Source of the DNA: Clostridia bacterium
Lineage (GTDB): Bacteria; Bacillota; Clostridia; Christensenellales; Aristaeellaceae
NCBI GenBank assembly: GCA_009784985.1
Contig: WQXF01000016.1
Location: 1-36,082, forward strand
DNA length: 36,082 nucleotides
Direction: 5' to 3'
The notes under the pieces were generated by a model. That model did no database searches and was not told where the DNA came from. It worked only from the letters and a program-made list of their open reading frames with translations. Below, one piece after another: positions 1-8,670 of this stretch; position 1 is the stretch's first letter, and the number at the start of each line of letters is the position of its first letter. The translations under genes and the position numbers were made by a program.

Positions 1-21
1 AATTTTTGTGAGCGCGTCATT

Positions 22-1137
22 TTAAGTTCTCAACAACTTTCCATTTTCACTTATGATGTTTTTTACATATTTCATGGACTCCTGTCGTTTTTCTTCAATC
101 CGTGCATCAATTTCGTCCCATTGAATTTCTTGATCTGTATCTATTGTTCCTTCTTGGTCAATCGCGCGATCCAAAAGGCCAAGAATTCTAAGCAAATGCT
201 CGACTCTCTCATTGCGGTTTGTGGTTTTATCCAGTTCAACGTAAAACTTCTTGCGAAATTGAAGCGAAAAAACCGTCCCATGGAATGATGTGGTAAGTAT
301 ATATGTCGCATATGCAAAATAACCCAAGAACTCTTCGAGAGATTGTCCACGTATGTGCTCAATGCCAATGTGACGAACATAACTATCATCCAAATAAAGG
401 AGTTTCAAGCCTGTACGCGCAGACAGCTCCTTCGCAAATCTAATCAATTTTTTGGGGCGCTGCATAGTATAAATAAGGATATAAGGATCTTTGTGCTTCG
501 AAGCAGTAGCAAGTTGCAACCATTTCTCTCTTTTCATGAGCAATGTTGGATCAATATCCACCCGCCAGCCTCCATAAAATCCATCATTCTGCTCGGTTTG
601 GGGCATTCTTTCGCGAAACGAAACCTGTTCAAATCTTTTGAATTGTTGTAGATATTCAGATTCATTTTCTAGGTATTTCGAAACTCTTCCAACACTTGCA
701 GCATAAGAGTAAAGTTTTTTTGAATTGCTGGCAAAATCCAATAAATAGGACAAGTCTTGTCCTGACTGCCTCAGATTAAACACTTGATCACTACCCGTTA
801 TGAACGTATCAAAAACAGCATTTGCATCGGCTATATTCTCTCTGCAATAAGCCTGCTTTGTAAGCGGAAGCGATGTTGAAAGAAAATGGTCAAACCTTTG
901 CCTCTTGATACGTTTAATTCTGTACTTGATAATAGCCCGAACGATCGCTACTATCTTATTCCCATTCAATGGTGTCCAAGGTTTATATGCATCTTCAATG
1001 TACTTGCAACGGTAATCAATGATCTGAACAACGCCCTCCTCCAAGTGCTCCTGCAACACAGCTGATAGGGCGTATGCTTGTAATACCGCACCATAATTCA
1101 CTGCGCGATGGAATGTAAGTATACCGATTCTCCTCAT
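22..1137 (-). CDS. Polysaccharide pyruvyl transferase family protein
   Basis: Protein of 371 residues resembling the polysaccharide pyruvyl transferase family, which moves pyruvate from phosphoenolpyruvate onto a sugar as a ketal. Visible family features are the N-terminal NYGAVLQAYAL segment near residue 14, the TGSDQVFN motif near residue 114, and TSFHGTVFSLQF in the C-terminal half, the usual TSxHG signature. The ATG at 1137 overlaps the polymerase stop as ATGA, with GGAG upstream, so the gene is translationally coupled to it. It is the last gene of the polysaccharide operon inside the window and may not be the last overall. The inferred job is adding a pyruvate group to the polymer made by this cluster; the acceptor sugar is unknown. 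The sequence is AT-rich like its neighbours up to about 5.8 kb. Confidence 0.88.
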   Translation of the reverse strand: MRRIGILTFHRAVNYGAVLQAYALSAVLQEHLEEGVVQIIDYRCKYIEDAYKPWTPLNGNKIVAIVRAIIKYRIKRIKRQRFDHFLSTSLPLTKQAYCRENIADANAVFDTFITGSDQVFNLRQSGQDLSYLLDFASNSKKLYSYAASVGRVSKYLENESEYLQQFKRFEQVSFRERMPQTEQNDGFYGGWRVDIDPTLLMKREKWLQLATASKHKDPYILIYTMQRPKKLIRFAKELSARTGLKLLYLDDSYVRHIGIEHIRGQSLEEFLGYFAYATYILTTSFHGTVFSLQFRKKFYVELDKTTNRNERVEHLLRILGLLDRAIDQEGTIDTDQEIQWDEIDARIEEKRQESMKYVKNIISENGKLLRT

Positions 1138-2525
1138 AGGGCATCTCTCCTTTCATCTGATTCAATATCCTTTTTGTGCATCTCATTTTGTAGTAACGCT
1201 TTTCTTTCTCTATTGTATTTCACTGTTATCGGTACTGAACAAGCAAATATATACGGAAAAAAGATAATGAAATCATATAATGGGTTCCCTGTCATGCAGT
1301 ACATCAGGAAAAATAGCTGCATTGATACAGAAAAAAGCATAAGTTCTTTTTCCGATGCTTGAAAAAATGGATCTTTTTGGATAATCCTATATAATTGATA
1401 AGTTTTACGGAAACTTATGAAAAACAGTGAACCAATAGCAAGAAATCCGAGTATACCTGTTTCATATAGCAGCTGCAGATAAACATTGTGCCCATCTGTC
1501 ATTCGATCATTACCCATCATAAGATATGAATAGTTATAACGAAACGCTCCCCATCCACTCCCGATGAATGGGCTGCTCAAAAAATCGCGCCACATTGGTT
1601 CCCAAATAATTATGCGCCCGGAAAAAACATCTGCATTTTCTTGTGCGATAATTCTTGTTAATGTCGTTTGAAACACAGATGCTGTGGATAACACAATAAA
1701 TAGAAATAATGCGGCACAGAAAACAATTAAAAATCGTTTGATTATTCGATTTATACTTCGAGTACCATAGATAACAATATATACGTATATTGCCGCTATT
1801 AAACAAAATGCAAAATGCGCCCTTTTCCCTGACATCGCTAATCCAAGAAAAAAAGCAATCATTGTTATAGTGGATTTTTTTCTTTTCGTCCCACTTGATA
1901 AAAACCTACTATATGCATACAGAAAACCTATCGAGAGATATATTGCGAATGCGCTAAAATGAGAGGTCAAGCCCAATAAGTAATTCGATTCAATCTGCCT
2001 AACCAGATTATTCGCACTAACTGAGTCCAATGCAAAGAATGGAATTACGTAGCTTTTTTGCGCATCTCTGTTAAAAAAAAGTATAATTGCAGATGCGAAC
2101 TGTATCCACACTAAAGGAATGATCGCCTTCTGCATTGCTTTCATCCATATAGGAACATATTTACAACAAATAATAATAGTGATCCCTACAAAGCAAAAAA
2201 TCGTTGGAAAGATACTACCATGAATGATAGTCTGGTTATTTATGAGTATAAACAAAAAGATCACTATGAGTGCTAGATTGCCCATAGATAAAGTGCCGTT
2301 CTTCAACAACATTACCAGTATCAAAGTAAAACTGTACCCAAGCAGCAAAGCAGCCTTGAAATAGAGTTCTCCTGGAATTCTCATCAGTAACGAGTCAAAA
2401 AAAACTTGAATTAGTATCACATATGCACTACTATAGATCACAGATAATGTGAGGGCCCTTCTTTTCTTTTTTGTCAATGGGAAAGCATGTGAATAGCTGT
2501 TGCTGGAAAAGATATATATCACCAC
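1134..2525 (-). CDS. O-antigen ligase/Wzy-type polysaccharide polymerase, membrane protein
   Basis: Very hydrophobic protein of 463 residues with roughly ten or more predicted membrane spans, a long extracytoplasmic loop in the second half, and a GHNVYLQLLYETGILGF segment (His about residue 346) typical of the O-antigen ligase/Wzy superfamily. Such proteins polymerise or ligate lipid-linked repeat units on the outer face of the membrane. In this operon, next to glycosyltransferases and an initiating phosphoglycosyl transferase, a repeat-unit polymerase is the likelier role; a Gram-positive cell has no lipopolysaccharide core for a ligase. The start is uncertain: two GTG codons (2525 and 2522) overlap the only good Shine-Dalgarno-like run (AAAGGTGG), so the true initiation codon may lie slightly downstream. 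AT-rich. Confidence 0.85.
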   Translation of the reverse strand: MVIYIFSSNSYSHAFPLTKKKRRALTLSVIYSSAYVILIQVFFDSLLMRIPGELYFKAALLLGYSFTLILVMLLKNGTLSMGNLALIVIFLFILINNQTIIHGSIFPTIFCFVGITIIICCKYVPIWMKAMQKAIIPLVWIQFASAIILFFNRDAQKSYVIPFFALDSVSANNLVRQIESNYLLGLTSHFSAFAIYLSIGFLYAYSRFLSSGTKRKKSTITMIAFFLGLAMSGKRAHFAFCLIAAIYVYIVIYGTRSINRIIKRFLIVFCAALFLFIVLSTASVFQTTLTRIIAQENADVFSGRIIIWEPMWRDFLSSPFIGSGWGAFRYNYSYLMMGNDRMTDGHNVYLQLLYETGILGFLAIGSLFFISFRKTYQLYRIIQKDPFFQASEKELMLFSVSMQLFFLMYCMTGNPLYDFIIFFPYIFACSVPITVKYNRERKALLQNEMHKKDIESDERRDAL

Positions 2526-2583
2526 CTTTATTGAAATTCAGTACCTTTGATATTATCATGACGATATATAAGGAAAATGCTCG

Positions 2584-3669
2584 CTAATCTAACTTCAGTG
2601 GCTGAAACCTTAGTCCAGTATGTTTTACAATGGTTCTCATAATATACATTAGTACGATTAAACTGTATTTCTCTTTTTTAACGAAACAACCTACTATTCT
2701 TCTAAATCTAGGAAGTGCCGACAAAATGGCATTCGGGAGTGCATTACGATACTCATCACGCAGTGCCAGTTCGCGCACCATCTTACGCCGCTGAAACCAT
2801 GGGATTTCACTTTTAGGATGAAATACATACTGTCGATAAAGCGAAATCAACCGTCCAAGTGCCATCGTACTGAGTGCAGCGGACCATTCCTGTGTTTTAT
2901 TTAGATTTTTGGATAAATCCCAGAAAACTTTGATGACTGTTTCGTTCTGATAAATGAATTCCTTGCCACAGCGTTTGTTGGTAATTGACATTTTGTTAAA
3001 TCGATAAAAATAAGTGTTTTCCATAATATATGCTATCCTGTTAGAATTCAAACACACCAGAACATTAAATAATAGATCCTCAGCATTGTAAAGGCGAACA
3101 TCAAATCGGATAGTGTGCTTTTCAATAACATCTCGCCGAATTGCACGATTCACGGGAGAACCATAACCTGAGGCAAAAAAATCAATGGGTGGCCAAGGAT
3201 TTAGCCAATTACAAATGATAGTGTGAACTAGTTTATCAATATCTTTCTTCTCTTCCAATACAAAGCGATGGCTAAAAAGATGATAGCGTGTGGAATTAGC
3301 TCCTTCTACACGGGTAATATCCCCAATCAGTACATCTGCTCCTGTCTCCAGCGCAGCTTGATGATACTTTTCCAATGCATCTCGTTCCATCTCATCATCT
3401 GAATCACAAAATACAATCCATTTTCCACATGCTCGATCTAGACCCTCATTTCGTGCGGCCGCAGGTCCACGATTCTCTGTATGAATTACCCGCACACGAA
3501 CATCATATGTGCAAAATAAATCGCACAGAGCACCACTATTATCAGGACTACCATCATCCACAAGTATAACCTCAAAATCTGAAAACGTTTGCCCTAGAAT
3601 CGAGGCTATACAACGGGCCAATGTCCTCTCTGCCCTATATACTGGCACAACCACACTAAATTGGGGCAT
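2584..3669 (-). CDS. Family 2 glycosyltransferase
   Basis: Protein of 361 residues with a GT-A fold nucleotide-sugar-binding domain. It begins with FSVVVPVYRAE, carries VDDGSPDN near residues 38-44, the acceptor-side RGPAAARNEGL segment near 68-77, and a DSDD metal-binding motif at 89-92. The C-terminal 150 residues are basic and partly amphipathic, as in membrane-associated GT2 enzymes. It probably adds one sugar of the repeat unit on the cytoplasmic face of the membrane. The ATG is preceded by GAGGAG. It sits between the GT4 gene and the polymerase gene with short gaps of 79 and 58 bp. Donor and linkage cannot be read from the sequence. AT-rich. Confidence 0.9.
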   Translation of the reverse strand: MPQFSVVVPVYRAERTLARCIASILGQTFSDFEVILVDDGSPDNSGALCDLFCTYDVRVRVIHTENRGPAAARNEGLDRACGKWIVFCDSDDEMERDALEKYHQAALETGADVLIGDITRVEGANSTRYHLFSHRFVLEEKKDIDKLVHTIICNWLNPWPPIDFFASGYGSPVNRAIRRDVIEKHTIRFDVRLYNAEDLLFNVLVCLNSNRIAYIMENTYFYRFNKMSITNKRCGKEFIYQNETVIKVFWDLSKNLNKTQEWSAALSTMALGRLISLYRQYVFHPKSEIPWFQRRKMVRELALRDEYRNALPNAILSALPRFRRIVGCFVKKEKYSLIVLMYIMRTIVKHTGLRFQPLKLD

Positions 3670-3748
3670 GTTATCATCTTCTCCTCAAAATAATGGCTCA
3701 GCGCATTTCGATTCATCTTTCTGCACTCCAAAACACAGCCTGGTACTT

Positions 3749-4855
3749 CTATGGATTTAGAGCATGCAACTCCAGGTATTTTTTTTGCAAATCTAATGTA
3801 GCTTGCTTACTGTCATATCCCGCTCTTGCTATTTCTTTTACTTTTTCTTGTCTAACATAACTCCCTGCATTCAAAAGTATATATTCTGCCCAGGCTTCGG
3901 TAGCTTTAGATAGAGGGAATTCATGGCATAAATCCGTTAGTTGCACTTCATTCGTTATGTTAGTTGCGCAAATTGTCATTAGCCCTGCCGCCTGTGCCTC
4001 CACCGCGACAACAGGAAATCCTTCAAAAAGTGACGGCAGGACGAAAACATCCATTCCTTGATACAACCTCTCCACATCAGAACGGGCACCGAGCATTAGC
4101 ACTTGACTTGTCATTTTCATGACATTGATTCTCTCGGCGATTTTCTTTGTCAATGGCCCCGTTCCTATCAGTACTAAAATGCTATTTGGATTTTTTTTGA
4201 TAACATGATGGAATACTTCCAGCAAAAAAATATGATTCTTCACTGAGTTGAACCTTCCTACATGCCCGACAACAAATTTCCCGTGAAGACTCAATTCTGA
4301 GCGCACAATCTCCCTAATGTCTGGATCAAATCGATATTTTGACACGTCTATGGCATTCCTATATACCTTGAATGGACTTTTCGCAAAAGCATAATGACCC
4401 GCGAGCTCTGAACAAGCAAATAGCAATGTCGCATTTTTTTGAAACGCCTTTGCCATTATCCCCCTAAGACACCCTTTTATAGTAGTAGCATGCGATGCTG
4501 TATGAATATGAGCAATCCGCACAGAAACCCCCTGCTTTCGAGCTGCGCGCAAGTATATAGCGCCTAAACTCTCCATATGTCCATGTATTACTTTATACTC
4601 TTTATGAATGCGGAAAAACTTGCTTAAATCGCGGTAGTATTTTAGAAAGCAAAAATCCTCACGTACTGAAAGCCTATAGATTCTCCCTCCCAATGATTCT
4701 ATTTCATCATCGAAGAAATGTTTTTCTCTATAGTGGGTCAAGAAATCAAATTGCACTTGACTTCTATCAATGTTTCGATATATATTCATGATAAAGTTCT
4801 GAAGGCCAGCCGCTTCCATTCTTTGCACAACATGAAGAATGCGTATAGGATACAT
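3749..4855 (-). CDS. Family 4 glycosyltransferase (GT-B)
   Basis: Protein of 368 residues with a GT-B fold. The N-terminus (RILHVVQRMEAAGLQNFIMN) is the acceptor-side Rossmann domain of EpsF/CapM-like GT4 enzymes. The C-terminal donor domain has VGHVGRF near 197 and the E-x7-E retaining motif in SLFEGFPVVAVEA (Glu278 and Glu286). It probably adds a sugar to the lipid-linked repeat unit with retention of configuration. The ATG is preceded by AGAGG six bases upstream. Only 15 bp separate it from the Alg13-like gene, so it belongs to the same operon. Donor unknown. AT-rich. Confidence 0.9.
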   Translation of the reverse strand: MYPIRILHVVQRMEAAGLQNFIMNIYRNIDRSQVQFDFLTHYREKHFFDDEIESLGGRIYRLSVREDFCFLKYYRDLSKFFRIHKEYKVIHGHMESLGAIYLRAARKQGVSVRIAHIHTASHATTIKGCLRGIMAKAFQKNATLLFACSELAGHYAFAKSPFKVYRNAIDVSKYRFDPDIREIVRSELSLHGKFVVGHVGRFNSVKNHIFLLEVFHHVIKKNPNSILVLIGTGPLTKKIAERINVMKMTSQVLMLGARSDVERLYQGMDVFVLPSLFEGFPVVAVEAQAAGLMTICATNITNEVQLTDLCHEFPLSKATEAWAEYILLNAGSYVRQEKVKEIARAGYDSKQATLDLQKKYLELHALNP

Positions 4856-4870
4856 ACCTTACCTCTTGCT

Positions 4871-5356
4871 TTATTTTGTAATGAATGAATCAATCAATTT
4901 CACCACAGATTCTGGATCGGGATTTACCCAGCGTTTTAATGCAATTGTATTGTTTTGCAACGCTTGGATCGCTGCCCCCAACTCTTCCATATCAAACACA
5001 GTTAGCACACAGCCCGTTTCTCCATACGCCCTCGCCGCCTGTACCTGATGGTCATGCACATGCTCTCCAAACTCCACTCTGCGCGGAACCACGATCGTTT
5101 TTTTCCCAGCGTTTAATGCCTTCATCACCGTACCGGATGCCGCATGTGTGATAATGATATCCGCCGTCTCGATTCGCATTATAAACTCTTCTTGTGATAT
5201 GAAGTCTTTGTATTCGTAGTGCCGTGGCGTGTACGTTTTTTTCCCAGTTTGGACAAACAGTGGTTGTGTAATGACACCTGTTTCACACAACGCGTCTAGT
5301 TTCTTGAGCAATCTATCAAAAGGATAACCTCTTGACCCCGCGCATACAAAAATCAA
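4871..5356 (-). CDS. Alg13/PssE-like catalytic glycosyltransferase subunit
   Basis: Protein of 161 residues matching the donor-binding half of a GT28-type transferase: IFVCAGSRGYPFDRLLKKLD at the start, then a HAASGTVMKALNAGKKTIVVPR segment typical of Alg13, PssE and Cps14G proteins. In these systems it is the catalytic subunit, working with a membrane-anchored Alg14-like partner, here the upstream gene. I chose the TTG at 5356, which overlaps the partner's stop as TTGA, has GGCGGG eight bases upstream, and gives the canonical family N-terminus. An upstream in-frame ATG at 5410 would add 18 residues lying wholly inside the partner gene and unlike the family. Likely adds Gal, Glc or GlcNAc early in repeat-unit assembly, by analogy with related pairs. 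Confidence 0.85.
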   Translation of the reverse strand: MIFVCAGSRGYPFDRLLKKLDALCETGVITQPLFVQTGKKTYTPRHYEYKDFISQEEFIMRIETADIIITHAASGTVMKALNAGKKTIVVPRRVEFGEHVHDHQVQAARAYGETGCVLTVFDMEELGAAIQALQNNTIALKRWVNPDPESVVKLIDSFITK

Positions 5357-5811
5357 TACAAACACCCGCCATATACCGCATTTTTGAGCAAAGGCACCAT
5401 ACTCTCCCACTGTACGATCATCAGATCGGCATGTTTTTGCATAACTCGTGCCGCCACTGTCGTTTCATACGCAAAGTTAAATGACTCAATAAAAACAAAC
5501 TTCTTTCGAAAGATAATAGAAAGAAGATAAAAAGGATACGCAACCATTGTGCCCGTAGTGATTACATAATCCGGCCGTTGCTTAATCCAAATATAGAACG
5601 CTTTTATTGCGTTCACTAGCATTTTAACAGGCATCCACATGTCTTTTTTATCTGTTTGGATCAAGTGGTATTTTGCTTTTGTTTTGTAGCGTGTCCTTTC
5701 TGTCACATAAAAGCCATCATATTTGTCGATAAGCGGCTGCAATTTCACTAACTGCTCCCAATGCCCACCGGATGAAGAAACCAAACATAACCGCGGCTTT
5801 CTTTTTTTCAC
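5353..5811 (-). CDS. Alg14/PssD-like glycosyltransferase anchor subunit
   Basis: Protein of 152 residues similar to the Alg14, PssD and Cps14F group. The SSSGGHWEQL motif near residue 12, the VITTGTMVAYPF segment and the FVFIESFNFAYETT segment are family hallmarks. These proteins bind the acceptor and recruit the catalytic Alg13-like subunit to the membrane. I place the start at the GTG at 5811: it has GGAGG seven bases upstream and overlaps the stop of the kinase-fusion gene as GTGA. The next gene starts inside this one's stop codon. Two overlapping couplings in a row fit equimolar production of a two-subunit enzyme. The AT-rich composition begins about here. Confidence 0.87.
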   Translation of the reverse strand: MKKRKPRLCLVSSSGGHWEQLVKLQPLIDKYDGFYVTERTRYKTKAKYHLIQTDKKDMWMPVKMLVNAIKAFYIWIKQRPDYVITTGTMVAYPFYLLSIIFRKKFVFIESFNFAYETTVAARVMQKHADLMIVQWESMVPLLKNAVYGGCLY

Positions 5812-7742
5812 GTTGGTTCCTCCACACATCCAAATCGTATGATGGTATTTCGATACGCTTCGGGTATCCCCACATCAAACCTTCTCCCATCCACCCGATA
5901 CCCCGTCATCCCCTCGGTTGCACATATCTCTTTTAGCACACTTGTCAACTCATACTCGCCTTTCTCACTACGTTCCTCGGCAATGTTGCGCCCCAGCAAC
6001 TCAAATACCTTGGGCGTCAGCACATACTGCCCAAAAACACAATAAAACTTGTCGTTACCCCTCTTATCTTTTACGCTCAGATGCGCCTTTGCATAATCCA
6101 CCGTGGGCTTTTCCACCATATCCCCGGCCTGCATAACGCGCTTTTCCTCATCCACAAATTGGCCCGTGATCACCCCGTAGTACATCACTTGATCCAAGCT
6201 CACATCATCCAGGGCAACGGTAAGCATCCCGCTGCGCTCATATGCTTCAATCAACTGCTCGGCACAATTCATCCGGTTGTCCGACGAATAGATGTGATCC
6301 CCCAGCAGCATAAGCACGGAATCATCACCCACAAAATCGTGGGCCTGATAGATCGCATGCCCAAAACCTCGGGGTTCATGCTGATAGATATATGTAATCA
6401 TTTGCCCAAGCCGCTGGATGGCTACATTCACTTTGCGGAGTTCTTTGGGCAGTTTTCGATAGTGCTCAATGGCCAAATCGCGCTTAAACAACCTGTCAAA
6501 GTCCGGCTGATCATCCGGGTTGATGATGAGCCCGATTTCCTCAATCCCCGCTTGCTCCAACTCATTGAGCAAAATCAGGAGGGCGGGTTTGGCAATGCCG
6601 TCTTTGTCAATGATGGGCAAAAGCTCTTTTTTGATAACTTTTGTGGCCGGAAACATGCGTGTTCCATAACCAGCTACCGGTATGATCGCCTTACGGATGC
6701 TGCGTTGGGCCTGAATCGTAAAAAGATAAGCGTCCATGCCCTGTGCATTTAGATAATCACACAACGCCTGTTGATCGGCGGCATCCTTGCAGATCATTTG
6801 CACGGTGCCGTCTCCGTGGGAACCAACACCCTTTACGCCCAACGCCAGCTTGCGCACCGTTGGATCAGCCATAACACTGTGCAGCAACGGCGATGTGAGC
6901 TCGGAAGGGCAAGCGGGCGCCACCATTTCATCAAATATCCTTTGGGATTCATCCATCAACCGGCCGATGCGGACAGCATCCCCTTGCCGCATCGCCTCGA
7001 TCACTTGCTCACAAATCCGCTTGTTTTCTGGCCCCAGCGCTTTTTGCACATCCACCGCGGTTTGATCCTGAGCAAACGGATAGCAGGCGTTGAGGGAAGA
7101 GAGTATCTTCATGGTATCCTTTTCGCCATTTAGATCGGCAAACACCCAGCACAGCTCACTGCCAATGGCAAGCCTATCCACATCAATGTTCTCGCTGGCA
7201 AAATGCATCAGCACAGGTTTGGCGCCGTATGCGCAAGCCTGATCCAGCCGGCCGCAGCGGGAAGGCGTCATAATTTCGCCACGATAAGCCGCTTCCATCT
7301 CGCCGCGCACGGAGATTTGCAGATCGTATAGCTGATTGAATGCACGCGCCACCAACACACAAATCGCCGCGCTGGAAGAAAGCCCTTTTTTAATGGGCAA
7401 GGTTACCCTTGTGATATCGATGGAAAGGCCGCCAACATCGTAGTACTCCAGCATAAATGCGGCGACACCCGCCACATAGGAGTAATAGCCACCCTCTTCG
7501 GCAATGGCTTTGAGTTGCTTTACCGAAAGGGGCCACTCGATCCATTCGGCATGCTCTCCATTCTCTTGCAAAGCACGAAACCGAAATCGCTCCGCGCGTT
7601 CCACGTAGGCATATATGCCTTGCTGAATGCCGGTTACAATGGCCATGCCAGGCACGATTTTTGAATTGGAGCGATTATACAATCCCGCCCAATCACTATG
7701 CTCCCCAAATAGGCACAACCGTCCCGGCACAAAAATGTTCAC
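5808..7742 (-). CDS. GHMP-type sugar kinase fused to GalU-like nucleotidyltransferase
   Basis: Single frame of 644 residues with two enzyme domains. Residues 1-345 are a GHMP kinase: GRLCLFGEHSDWAG at 7-20, the ATP-binding PIKKGLSSSAA at 116-126, and a glycine-rich GVKGVGSHGDG near 310-320. Residues 351-640 are a GalU-type uridylyltransferase: IIPVAGYGTRMFPATK from 353 with the GxGTR signature, KELLPIIDKDG after it, and MVEKPTVDYAK further on. The inferred activity is phosphorylating a free sugar to its 1-phosphate and then making a nucleotide sugar, probably UDP-linked, for the glycosyltransferases downstream. The GTG start at 7742 has GGAG seven bases upstream. Domain order is the reverse of Bacteroides FKP (fucokinase/GDP-fucose pyrophosphorylase). 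The sugar could be galactose, arabinose, a uronic acid or another. The gene is GC-rich, unlike its downstream neighbours. Confidence 0.85.
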   Translation of the reverse strand: MNIFVPGRLCLFGEHSDWAGLYNRSNSKIVPGMAIVTGIQQGIYAYVERAERFRFRALQENGEHAEWIEWPLSVKQLKAIAEEGGYYSYVAGVAAFMLEYYDVGGLSIDITRVTLPIKKGLSSSAAICVLVARAFNQLYDLQISVRGEMEAAYRGEIMTPSRCGRLDQACAYGAKPVLMHFASENIDVDRLAIGSELCWVFADLNGEKDTMKILSSLNACYPFAQDQTAVDVQKALGPENKRICEQVIEAMRQGDAVRIGRLMDESQRIFDEMVAPACPSELTSPLLHSVMADPTVRKLALGVKGVGSHGDGTVQMICKDAADQQALCDYLNAQGMDAYLFTIQAQRSIRKAIIPVAGYGTRMFPATKVIKKELLPIIDKDGIAKPALLILLNELEQAGIEEIGLIINPDDQPDFDRLFKRDLAIEHYRKLPKELRKVNVAIQRLGQMITYIYQHEPRGFGHAIYQAHDFVGDDSVLMLLGDHIYSSDNRMNCAEQLIEAYERSGMLTVALDDVSLDQVMYYGVITGQFVDEEKRVMQAGDMVEKPTVDYAKAHLSVKDKRGNDKFYCVFGQYVLTPKVFELLGRNIAEERSEKGEYELTSVLKEICATEGMTGYRVDGRRFDVGIPEAYRNTIIRFGCVEEPT

Positions 7743-7770
7743 TTACTCACTCCGATTTTGATTTTATGTG

Positions 7771-8460
7771 TTAATACGCTCCCTTTTTTGAAAGCACCGC
7801 AGAAAATGTTTTGACTAGAATCTTACAATCCGTCCAAAAGCTCATGTCTTGAATGTATTGAATATCAAGTTCCATCCATTGCTCAAAAGATAGCTCATTT
7901 CTGCCTGACACCTGCCAGTAACAAACCAATCCGGGCTTTACCAGTTCCCGCAGCTTCTGCCGGGCATTACACCCGGCCGCTTCTTTTACCGGTAGTGGCC
8001 TGGGCCCTACAAGGCTCATTTTATTCGTCAACACATTGATTAATTGAACAAGTTCGTCCAAACTGTATCTGCGCAGAATCTTTCCCAGTTTGGTTATTCT
8101 GGGATCATTTTTGATTTTAAAAACAGGCCCGTCCATTTCATTTAGCTTCATCAAATCGCTTTTGATGTCATCGGCGTTTTGAATCATTGTGCGAAATTTG
8201 TAACAATAAAAAGGCTTCCCATTCTTACCCGTTCGGAGCTGCTTAAATAGTACGCTGGCGCGAGGGTCTTCGATTTTTACCAGAATGATAATGAGTAATA
8301 ACAATGGCGACAGCACCGTCAACAAAAAGAGCGAACCTACTATATCCATGGTGCGCTTGATCAATCGATATGAGTAACTCAAATTTGGAGTAATTTCTAT
8401 AGCTTCTATTTGCACTTCTTCTGATTGCACTTCTTTTATTAGGATTTCTTGTGGCTGCAA
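7771..8460 (-). CDS. Small phosphoglycosyl transferase (bacterial sugar transferase)
   Basis: Protein of 229 residues in the bacterial sugar transferase family (WbaP C-domain, EpsL, PglC). One hydrophobic segment at about residues 40-61 would form the re-entrant membrane anchor. The catalytic core has QLRTGKNGKPFYCYKFRTM at 74-92, the catalytic Asp-Glu pair in RRYSLDELVQL (Asp135, Glu136) and NKMSLVGPRPL. It should start repeat-unit synthesis by moving a sugar-1-phosphate onto undecaprenyl phosphate. The start is a TTG at 8460 preceded by AAAGGAAG. It is the first gene of the operon, downstream of the promoter at 8563-8591. A second, larger phosphoglycosyl transferase lies at 31345-32745. Confidence 0.9.
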   Translation of the reverse strand: MQPQEILIKEVQSEEVQIEAIEITPNLSYSYRLIKRTMDIVGSLFLLTVLSPLLLLIIILVKIEDPRASVLFKQLRTGKNGKPFYCYKFRTMIQNADDIKSDLMKLNEMDGPVFKIKNDPRITKLGKILRRYSLDELVQLINVLTNKMSLVGPRPLPVKEAAGCNARQKLRELVKPGLVCYWQVSGRNELSFEQWMELDIQYIQDMSFWTDCKILVKTFSAVLSKKGAY

Positions 8461-8562
8461 TTTGTACGCTTCCTTTCGGCTATATCCTACATTTGCATAT
8501 ATGGAAATCTCATTGGATTTTAGGCATTTCGTATAAATACCACATGAAATGCAGTATAAAGA

Positions 8563-8591
8563 ATTTTACAACAAAGCGTCTCCAAAAGCAA
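8563..8591 (-). promoter_or_regulatory. Candidate sigma-A promoter of the polysaccharide operon
   Basis: On the minus strand, TTGCTT (8586-8591) and TAAAAT (8563-8568) are separated by 17 bp, about 100 bp upstream of the sugar-transferase start. A 6-bp inverted repeat, TCCAAA at 8581-8586 and TTTGGA at 8596-8601, flanks the -35 box. A second inverted repeat, GCATTTC at 8524-8530 and GAAATGC at 8546-8552, lies in the leader. Either could be an operator. Called by eye only. Confidence 0.45.
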
Positions 8592-8670
8592 TAGATTTGG
8601 ATGTAAAGCCTTCTTTCTGGATTTTTTGTGTGTTTCGGCAGGTCCTACTGCCATGCCAAAAACCTTGGTT

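Noticed and set aside
4871..5811. A frameshift splitting a single Alg14-Alg13 protein
   Set aside because: Separate genes are normal for this family in bacteria, each has a usable start at the overlap, and both products match family length.
6081..6752. A 223-codon plus-strand open frame opposite the kinase-nucleotidyltransferase fusion
   Set aside because: It lies fully antisense to a gene with strong motifs in both domains, has no ribosome-binding site and no recognisable family. It is a GC-driven shadow frame.
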